From assembly GCA_030605895.1 (NCBI GenBank), contig JAUWHL010000323.1, positions 1 through 8,668 on the forward strand: 8,668 nt of DNA. The letters are read 5' to 3'. Below the pieces are notes generated by a model. That model saw nothing but the letters and a program-made list of their open reading frames with translations, ran no database searches and was not told the DNA's origin. This document shows, in pieces, positions 1 through 5,728 of the stretch (position 1 is its first letter; each line of letters starts with the position of its first letter). A program made the position numbers and the translations under genes. Origin of the DNA: Promethearchaeota archaeon. Lineage in GTDB: Archaea; Asgardarchaeota; Lokiarchaeia; Sigyniarchaeales; SOKP01.

Positions 1-875
1 AGTAGTCCATAAAAATCTTCTCCAAAAGGATGAATTGCTCCATATTTTTTATACATTGAGGGAGGCATAGTTAAAAGTTTATTTTTAATTACAGGGTTAT
101 CAAGCATATCATCGCAGGCATTATGTTCTTCATCAATGATAAGGTAGCTAAAAAGTGCGGGAATAATTTCATTTGGATCTCTATTAGCTTTTTTTGCTGA
201 ATTTCTGATGAGATTTAGTCTATTTTTATATGATTCAGGATCAGAATATGCCGGTAACCAACCATCCCCTAATCTTCCGGTTAAATCAAGCATTTTGGGA
301 CCATGTGCGGCTATCCAAATCGGTGGGTATTTTCCTTCTTTGAATGGTTTCAGAGTAAGAACAGCATTTTTCAATTTCCAAAACTTGCCTTCAAAATTTA
401 CTTTTTTATCGCTCTCCCATAATAACTTAATAATTTGAATAGACTCTTCTAACCTGCTTACAGGACTCTCCCATTTAATTCCATAAGGTATCACATTTTC
501 ACCTTCTCCAGTTCCGATACCTAATATTGCTCTCCCTTTCGAGATTTGATCTTGTGTTAATAATGTTTGCGCTAAAACAGCAGGATGTCTTCGGAAAGTT
601 TCAGTCACGCTTGTTCCTAATTTAATTCTATTTGTATTCCAAGCAGCAACCGCCATAACAGAATAAACTTCATGAAATATATGTGGATTATCTATAAATT
701 CAGCGGCTTTAAGAATATCAGGTGTCCATATACTTTCCGGTGTCCACCCCATCAGATGATCTGCAAACCATACTGAATCATATCCATTCTCTTCAATCCT
801 TTTTACGTTGGCAATTCCACCTTCAAATGGACCTATAAAACTCCCTTCAGTTCCTACCTTTATTTCAATATCCAT
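1..875 (-). CDS. Luciferase-like (LLM class) F420-dependent oxidoreductase, C-terminus cut off by the window edge
   Basis: An open frame begins at ATG 875-873 and reads without a stop to the left edge, giving 291 residues; this family usually has about 330-350, so roughly the last 40-60 are missing. It is a cytosolic TIM-barrel oxidoreductase of the bacterial luciferase superfamily, expected to transfer hydride to or from coenzyme F420. Visible hallmarks are FADH near residues 37-40 (His40 matches the catalytic His of FGD, F420-dependent glucose-6-phosphate dehydrogenase), GTSV at 87-90 (the Ser-Val pair is where FGD has its non-prolyl cis peptide), FRRHPAVLAQ at about 94-103, GIGTGEGENV, and GRLGDGW after an IWIAAHGP strand. 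The start is supported by GTGAT three bases upstream. It is divergent from the neighbouring oxidoreductase. F420 use is inferred from these motifs and the substrate cannot be told. It could equally be an FGD-like sugar-phosphate or alcohol dehydrogenase or a Mer-like reductase. Confidence 0.88.
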   Translation of the reverse strand, partial: MDIEIKVGTEGSFIGPFEGGIANVKRIEENGYDSVWFADHLMGWTPESIWTPDILKAAEFIDNPHIFHEVYSVMAVAAWNTNRIKLGTSVTETFRRHPAVLAQTLLTQDQISKGRAILGIGTGEGENVIPYGIKWESPVSRLEESIQIIKLLWESDKKVNFEGKFWKLKNAVLTLKPFKEGKYPPIWIAAHGPKMLDLTGRLGDGWLPAYSDPESYKNRLNLIRNSAKKANRDPNEIIPALFSYLIIDEEHNACDDMLDNPVIKNKLLTMPPSMYKKYGAIHPFGEDFYGL

Positions 876-1010
876 AATATCACTTTCTAATAATTAATTC
901 TAAAAATATATTATCTAATAATAATTTATAACTTACCCTTTTAGTTTGAAATCTACCCCAAATGTAATGAGAACATGGAAGTTTTTAAGAGTCAAACAAT
1001 TTTAATTATT
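876..1010. promoter_or_regulatory. Divergent promoter region between two oxidoreductase genes
   Basis: This is a very AT-rich spacer between two divergent starts. ATTTATAA at 924-931 reads as a TATA-like box in both directions. For the plus-strand gene it predicts a start of transcription near 955; for the minus-strand gene near 900, leaving a leader of about 25 bases. A second minus-strand candidate is TATATTTTTA at 901-910. In such AT-rich DNA these boxes occur by chance, so only the general location is supported. Confidence 0.35.
879..883 (-). promoter_or_regulatory. Shine-Dalgarno-like site for the partial oxidoreductase
   Basis: On the minus strand GTGAT lies three bases before ATG 875. 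It matches five consecutive bases of the archaeal consensus GGAGGTGATC. It is the clearest ribosome binding site in the window and supports the chosen start. The spacing is a little short. Confidence 0.4.
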
Positions 1011-2057
1011 ATGAAGTTTGGATTTTCAATCCCAGTTCCTACTCCTCGGCTCGATTATATGTATGAAGGAGCTAAGAAAGCCGAACAATGCGGTTTTGAA
1101 TATGTATTTTATGCTGATCATACAGTAATGCTACCTCCAGGGCCTGGTACTTGTTTTGATGCTTTTATGTTTCTCACCTCAATTGCAATGATCACTAATA
1201 AGGCTAAATTATGTACAGGTGTTTCTGATCCTCATAGATTTCATCCTGCACTAATGGCTCAAAAAGTTGCTACTCTTGACCAAATTTCAAATGGAAGAGC
1301 TATGATTGGTCTCGGTGCAGGAGAAAAAATGAATGTTGATATGTATGGATTGAATCGTGATAAATCTATATCGAAATTAAGAGAATACATTGAGTTATTA
1401 AGAGAATTTTGGACAAAACGAAAGGTAAGTAGAAATAGTGATTTTTGGGGTAATATGAGCCGAGCTTATATCCAAATTAAACCTATTCAAAATACTCCTC
1501 CTATATATATTGCGGCAAACGGTCCCAAAACTCGTCAAATGACGGGTGAATTAGGAGATGGATGGTATCCTTTTGTGGAGTCACCTAAATCATTTAAAGA
1601 GAATAAAAAAGAAATAGTTGAAGCAGCTAAAAAAGTTGGTCGAAATCCAGAAGAAATTGATTATACATATAATTGTTTTGTAGCTATAGATAATAAAAAT
1701 CCAAAAAATGCTGTTAAACGCTGTGAATTCTTTAGAATTTCGTATGTACTGAATCCAACAAAAACTAATCAAATATATCCTGATTTATGTCTTCCAACGG
1801 ATTATACAATTCATAATTTTGATATGAAAGTAAAAGATGCTAATGAGCAATTATCATGCGTAGATAGACTTCCTGAGACTATCCTTCAAGATACTAATTG
1901 TTTAGGTTCTACTGATGATGTCATTGCAAGTATAGAAAAGTTTAAAGAAGCAGGTGCGACCGCAATGATTCTTATGAACCGAGGTCCTGATATTAATCAG
2001 GTTTATGAAATCTTTCGTGATGAAATTATCCCTTACTTTAAAGAATTAGAAAAATAA
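1011..2057 (+). CDS. Luciferase-like F420-dependent oxidoreductase, Mer-like (complete)
   Basis: The 348-residue protein has the usual length for the LLM class. From the start at 1011 it opens MKFGFSIPVP, the typical first beta strand of this family; an in-frame ATG at 975 would add 12 residues unlike the family, and neither start has a clear ribosome binding site. Motifs in order are YADH at residues 34-37, TGVSDPHRFHPA at about 69-80 (Gly70-Val71 sits where Mer, methylenetetrahydromethanopterin reductase, has its Gly-Ile cis peptide), LDQISNGRAMIGLGAGEKMN at about 89-108, then PPIYIAANGPKTRQ and GELGDGWYPF. The C-terminal part contains a typical SxDDVIASIEKFKEAGA helix before the last strand. 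The expected role is cytosolic hydride transfer with F420. It differs clearly from the divergent neighbour, so the two are paralogues rather than a recent duplication. Archaeal LLM paralogues are many and mostly uncharacterised, so a true Mer role is not claimed. Confidence 0.9.
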   Translation: MKFGFSIPVPTPRLDYMYEGAKKAEQCGFEYVFYADHTVMLPPGPGTCFDAFMFLTSIAMITNKAKLCTGVSDPHRFHPALMAQKVATLDQISNGRAMIGLGAGEKMNVDMYGLNRDKSISKLREYIELLREFWTKRKVSRNSDFWGNMSRAYIQIKPIQNTPPIYIAANGPKTRQMTGELGDGWYPFVESPKSFKENKKEIVEAAKKVGRNPEEIDYTYNCFVAIDNKNPKNAVKRCEFFRISYVLNPTKTNQIYPDLCLPTDYTIHNFDMKVKDANEQLSCVDRLPETILQDTNCLGSTDDVIASIEKFKEAGATAMILMNRGPDINQVYEIFRDEIIPYFKELEK

Positions 2058-2068
2058 ATATTAGTTTC

Positions 2069-2611
2069 TTATTTTTTTTTTTCACTCCATTCTTCTGCTA
2101 GAATACTCATCATTATAGCATCGTAATATTTTCCCTTATTCCACATAAATTGCCTTTTTCGTCCTTCTTCAATAAATCCAATCTTCCTATAGGATTTTAT
2201 TGCTCTTATATTATAATCATAGACTTCCAATTCGATACGGTTTAAATTTACTGTGTTAAAACAATATTCTAATAATAGTTCTATTGCTTCGGTTCCATAT
2301 CCCATATTTTGATAATCTTTTTCTCCAATTACAATCCCAACTTCTCCTACTCTATTTTTCCAATTTATATTATGTATTCCACAATTACCTATAAGTATCT
2401 CTGAATCATCTTCATTAAGAATAGTAATAGAGAAATGAATTGTATCTTCTCGTTTTTTTAAATTTTCTATCCATTCTTCTTAAGCCATCCTTGTCATTGG
2501 GCGGTATATTACTAGGTATTGAGTAATTTCAGGATCGTTAAACCATTTTAAAAAAGAATCTATATATTCTCTTTTAATAGGACCTAATTTTACTCTGTTT
2601 CCTCTTAACAT
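2069..2611 (-). pseudogene. GNAT N-acetyltransferase (RimJ/RimL type) with one in-frame TAA at codon 44
   Basis: From ATG 2611-2609 the frame reads MLRGNRVKLGPIKREYID, the usual opening of RimJ/RimL-type GNAT enzymes, and continues through RPMTRMA to a TAA at 2480-2482. The same frame then resumes EEWIENL and runs unbroken to TAA at 2069-2071, for 180 codons before the final stop. The second part carries acetyl-CoA motif A (VGEVGIVIGEKDYQNMGYGT, with the QxxGxG-type pyrophosphate loop), the NLNRIELEVYDYNIRAIKSY segment and KIGFIEEG, all typical of the family, which acetylates protein N-termini, amino acids or polyamines. There is no frameshift: a single base (for example GAA to TAA) explains the break. 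The next in-frame ATG, at 2305, lies inside motif A and would give only 78 residues lacking the N-terminal half. It is either a recent pseudogene, a sequencing or assembly error, or read through. It ends 11 bases from the convergent oxidoreductase stop. Confidence 0.8.
2072..2082 (+). terminator. T-tract terminator for the complete oxidoreductase
   Basis: Eleven consecutive T residues begin 15 bases after the TAA stop at 2055-2057. Archaeal transcription commonly ends at such T-tracts without a hairpin. The same bases, read on the other strand, encode the C-terminal lysines of the convergent acetyltransferase. Confidence 0.55.
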
Positions 2612-2670
2612 AAAAGAATGAAATCAAGTTTACAATAAAAAATTATCTAAAACCATCAAATTTAAGAATA

Positions 2671-2683
2671 AAGAAAGAAAAAA
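2671..2683 (-). terminator. T-rich terminator after the 966-residue ATPase
   Basis: About eight bases past the ATPase stop the minus strand reads TTTTTTCTTTCTT. No hairpin is evident. Such a T-rich tract fits archaeal termination and would separate the ATPase from the acetyltransferase, whose frame starts at 2611. Confidence 0.4.
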
Positions 2684-2691
2684 TGATTAAT

Positions 2692-5592
2692 TTAGAAAGT
2701 AATATTTCTTTTGCGAGCTACAAATTTTACGATCTCAAAGGATACGATACAGATTAGAGAAATCAAGAAACACACTAACCAGTCTAATCCTGTTAAAAAC
2801 ATAAACATGAAATTGATTCCGGAAGAAGCTAAGAAAACTTGTACTCCGGGAATATATATTAGAGCGATGAAAAGAAAGAATAAAAGTCCAATTAGAATAA
2901 ACATAAATCTAGTTCGATCTTCGATAAGACTCCTTATTAAAGATTTATTTGGCCTTCTAATCTGAAATACAAGAAAAGATTCACAGAAAAAAAGAGTGCA
3001 CATCATCATTGTAAGTGTTTTTCCAACGCGTCTTATAACATTTATATCTGCTGAAATATCATATATCTCAGCAGGAAATAGTGGAATTGCCTCATCAGAA
3101 TAAAGATATCCTGGAATTATATTTTCTGGAAAAACAGGATATATACCACTAAAAGCTATGTAATAGACTATTACCATACTTGTAGCAAGCAAAAAACCAA
3201 ATATAAATAACAGAATTAAGATATTTTTTGAAAGAATTTCTTCTGAATCGCGTGGTTTTTCTTTCATAACTTCTTTAGAAGTAGTATCAAAAGTAAGAAT
3301 TAATCCCGGAAAGATATGTAAAGTTATTGAGAGAAAAGCCCATTGATAATAGAAAGCTGTATCTAAGAAATAGGGCAAATCCAATATAATAGCTAATATA
3401 AATTGGACAATACCCTCAAATACATTAATACATATATAAAAGAATACTACAGCACGAATTCTAGCAAATATTCCCCTTCCATGATGAATACCTGTTACTA
3501 TCGAATTAAAGGAATCATCTGAAATTACCATATCGGAGGCTTCCTTAGCTACATCAGTTCCGGTAACCCCCATAGCTATCCCTGCATCTGCCATATTTAA
3601 AGCTAAAGCGTCGTTCACGCCATCACCTGTCATAGCAACAACTTTTTTTTGTTCTTGATATTGTTCAATGATATCTTCTTTATGTTCAGGCGAGACTCGA
3701 GCAAATACCTTAATTTTAGAAAATTCATCATAAGACTCTATATTTATGACATCTTTCCCTTCTACAGCAATATCACTTTCTTCGGCTACAATGGCGATCT
3801 GTGAAGCAATAGCTCTCGCAGTAGCAGGAGAGTCTCCAGTGATCATTACAACATCAACGCCTGCTTCATGACACTGTTCTACAGATTCTCTTACACCTTC
3901 TCTTGGAGGATCTAAAATTGTAACAAATCCAATATAAGTTAAATCTGTTTCACTTATTTCTCTACCTTCAATTCCTTCTGGGGGGATCTCATTCATTTCT
4001 TTATAGCATAGACTTAAAATTCTATAGCCTTGATGAGCATATAGATTTACTATTTCCATAATTTTCTTTTTTATCTCATCAGTAAATTCGATTTCACTGT
4101 CATTATAAATTACTTTTGAACATAAAGGCATTAAAATTTCACTTGCCCCCTTTGTAAATGAAACATATACCTGATCTCTTTTATAAAGTTTAGTCATTCG
4201 TTTTAAAGAAGAATCAAACGGATATTCTGTAATAGATTCATAATCATCAAGAAGATAATCCCCCATGATTTTCTGAAATAAAACCATCAGACTTGCTTCA
4301 GTTGGAGAACCTATAGCTTCCCATTTGGGAATTATTTTCCCAGAAATCTCAATTTCATTTTTAATTAATGCAGAGTTGTTATTTAAAAATCCAGCAGTCA
4401 ATAGCATCTTTAAATGAGGAAATTCATCAATATGCTTGACATACGTTGGGTTTTTTGGATCATCCATTAAAATTATGTCTCCCTCGGGAGTATAACCACT
4501 ACCAGTAACTCTAAAAATTGAACCATTTGTCCAAACATGCTGAATTGACATTTGGTTTTTAGTTAATGTACCCGTTTTATCGGAACATACTACACTTACA
4601 CGCCCTAAACTGTCAACTGAAGCAAGATTTCTTATGATAACGCCATGATGAGCCATTGAAAGAACACCAGTTATTAAAATAATAGTAACCAATAATGGTA
4701 TGTTGATTGGCATAAGATCAAGAGCAGAATTTAAGCTTTCTACAATTTCAGGATCATGGGGTGGGGTTACCCAGAAAATCATCAATGTTATTAACCAAAA
4801 AATGAACACAATGATTCCTAACCATTTACCAAAATTATTCATTTTTTGTCTGATTGGAATCTCGCTTGTACCAGCTTCTTCTAGGCCATGCGAAATCTTC
4901 CCTATTTCAGTATTTCCCCCAGTTTTTACTACGACGGATTTACCTGTTCCTGTTGAAATAAAAGTTCCATAAAATACCATATTACTACGTTCTCCTATAG
5001 AAATATCTCTTTTTTTTAATACCTCTCCTAATTCCGTTTTTCTTACGGGTTCGCTTTCTCCTGTTAAAGAAGCTTCATTTACCACAAGATTAAAGGATTC
5101 AATTATTCTAGAATCTGCAGGAATCTTATCCCCTTGATTTAAAACTAACAGATCACCATTAACAATTTCTTTAGTCGGAATATCTTGTTTTTGCCCATCC
5201 CTAATTATAGTAGATGTGGGAGCGGTTAATTCACGTAAAGCTTTAAGTTTTTTAGTTGCTCTGTATTGCTGAATAATTGCGACTAGACAGTTTAAAAGGA
5301 CGATAAATAAAGTCAAAAAAATAGTAACTAAATCTCCTTCTCCACCAAAATACCATGCTAAAATCAGTATTACAGCCCCTATTAGGTATATAACGATTAA
5401 CCAATTAAATAATGGCGCAAGGTATATTTTAATAAATCCTTTGGAAACTTTGGGGATTTCATTCAAACCAAATTTTTCCAATCGTTTCGCAGCTTCTTTT
5501 TCAGACAAACCATTATCAGGATCAGTTTGAAATTTTTTATAGATTTCGCCTAGTTCAAGATTATAATAATTTTCTTCTGTAGCTTCCATCAT
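2692..5592 (-). CDS. P-type ATPase, P2-like, with altered M4 and M6 transport site (966 aa)
   Basis: This is an ATP-driven membrane pump with the P2 layout: a cation-ATPase N-terminal domain (about residues 8-60), M1-M2 (about 60-108), an A domain with TGES at 177-180, M3-M4 (about 256-313), phosphorylation motif DKTGTLT with the acceptor Asp338, an N domain with KGASE at 481-485, a P domain with DPPRE at 561-565, MITGD at 583-587 and TGDGVND at 655-661, then six further membrane helices (about 712-955). Its 966 residues are normal for P2 pumps. Odd points: M4 reads PINIP (295-299), where P2 pumps have PEGLP, so the ion-binding Glu is Ile296; M6 has His759 where SERCA has Asp800; M5 keeps Asn723 and Glu726. 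The usual Pro after GDGVNDA is Leu663. The start is ATG ATG; GGAAGA at 5596-5601 fits either Met (5592 or 5589). The family call is very sure, the substrate unknown. A plain calcium-pump label is not supported. Confidence 0.95.
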   Translation of the reverse strand: MMEATEENYYNLELGEIYKKFQTDPDNGLSEKEAAKRLEKFGLNEIPKVSKGFIKIYLAPLFNWLIVIYLIGAVILILAWYFGGEGDLVTIFLTLFIVLLNCLVAIIQQYRATKKLKALRELTAPTSTIIRDGQKQDIPTKEIVNGDLLVLNQGDKIPADSRIIESFNLVVNEASLTGESEPVRKTELGEVLKKRDISIGERSNMVFYGTFISTGTGKSVVVKTGGNTEIGKISHGLEEAGTSEIPIRQKMNNFGKWLGIIVFIFWLITLMIFWVTPPHDPEIVESLNSALDLMPINIPLLVTIILITGVLSMAHHGVIIRNLASVDSLGRVSVVCSDKTGTLTKNQMSIQHVWTNGSIFRVTGSGYTPEGDIILMDDPKNPTYVKHIDEFPHLKMLLTAGFLNNNSALIKNEIEISGKIIPKWEAIGSPTEASLMVLFQKIMGDYLLDDYESITEYPFDSSLKRMTKLYKRDQVYVSFTKGASEILMPLCSKVIYNDSEIEFTDEIKKKIMEIVNLYAHQGYRILSLCYKEMNEIPPEGIEGREISETDLTYIGFVTILDPPREGVRESVEQCHEAGVDVVMITGDSPATARAIASQIAIVAEESDIAVEGKDVINIESYDEFSKIKVFARVSPEHKEDIIEQYQEQKKVVAMTGDGVNDALALNMADAGIAMGVTGTDVAKEASDMVISDDSFNSIVTGIHHGRGIFARIRAVVFFYICINVFEGIVQFILAIILDLPYFLDTAFYYQWAFLSITLHIFPGLILTFDTTSKEVMKEKPRDSEEILSKNILILLFIFGFLLATSMVIVYYIAFSGIYPVFPENIIPGYLYSDEAIPLFPAEIYDISADINVIRRVGKTLTMMMCTLFFCESFLVFQIRRPNKSLIRSLIEDRTRFMFILIGLLFFLFIALIYIPGVQVFLASSGINFMFMFLTGLDWLVCFLISLICIVSFEIVKFVARKRNITF

Positions 5593-5642
5593 AAGTCTTC
5601 CAGAATTTTTAAGAATAATTAATGATAATTGAATTCTAATTT

Positions 5643-5662
5643 CTATTTAATTTAATAAATAA
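5643..5662 (-). promoter_or_regulatory. Candidate TATA region for the 966-residue ATPase
   Basis: On the minus strand this stretch reads TTATTTATTAAATTAAATAG, 51-70 bases before ATG 5592. It is rich in TATA-like steps and would place transcription start roughly 30 bases before the gene. The whole spacer is AT-rich, so this is only a candidate. It suggests that this ATPase can be transcribed independently of its upstream paralogue. Confidence 0.25.
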
Positions 5663-5700
5663 CCTATAATAATCATTTAATTTAAAGATATCATATGATT

Positions 5701-5720
5701 AAAAAGTAGTAAAAATAATA
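5701..5720 (-). terminator. T-tract terminator after the 959-residue ATPase
   Basis: Nine to 28 bases past the stop at 5729-5731 the minus strand reads TATTATTTTTACTACTTTTT, with two runs of five T. This fits archaeal T-tract termination between the paired ATPase genes; partial read-through into the next gene cannot be excluded. Confidence 0.4.
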
Positions 5721-5728
5721 AGACATCA

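Noticed and set aside
208..438. Plus-strand open frame of 76 codons.
   Set aside because: It lies opposite the partial oxidoreductase, which has clear family motifs, and its translation matches no known protein pattern.
975..1010. Start of the complete oxidoreductase at ATG 975.
   Set aside because: The extra 12 residues precede the normal first beta strand of the family and there is no ribosome binding site; it cannot be fully excluded.
1590..1772. Minus-strand open frame of 60 codons inside the complete oxidoreductase.
   Set aside because: It is antisense to a well-supported gene, and its Phe/Ile-rich composition is what lysine-rich coding DNA gives in reverse.
2069..2305. A 78-residue stand-alone acetyltransferase starting at ATG 2305.
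   Set aside because: This start lies inside the acetyl-CoA motif, and the same frame upstream encodes the missing family N-terminus, interrupted by one TAA.
2480..2482. Recoding of the stop as selenocysteine or pyrrolysine.
   Set aside because: The codon is TAA; those amino acids use TGA and TAG. No recoding signal is seen, and all other genes in the window end in TAA.
4700..4972. Plus-strand open frame, and similar ones at 2711-2965, 6058-6279, 6417-6671, 7443-7763 and 8049-8282.
   Set aside because: All lie opposite the two ATPase genes, whose motifs are intact over the full length, and their translations show no family features.
2692..5592. Naming the ATPase a calcium pump from overall P2 similarity.
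   Set aside because: The M4 Glu and M6 Asp needed for calcium binding are Ile and His, so the substrate is left open.
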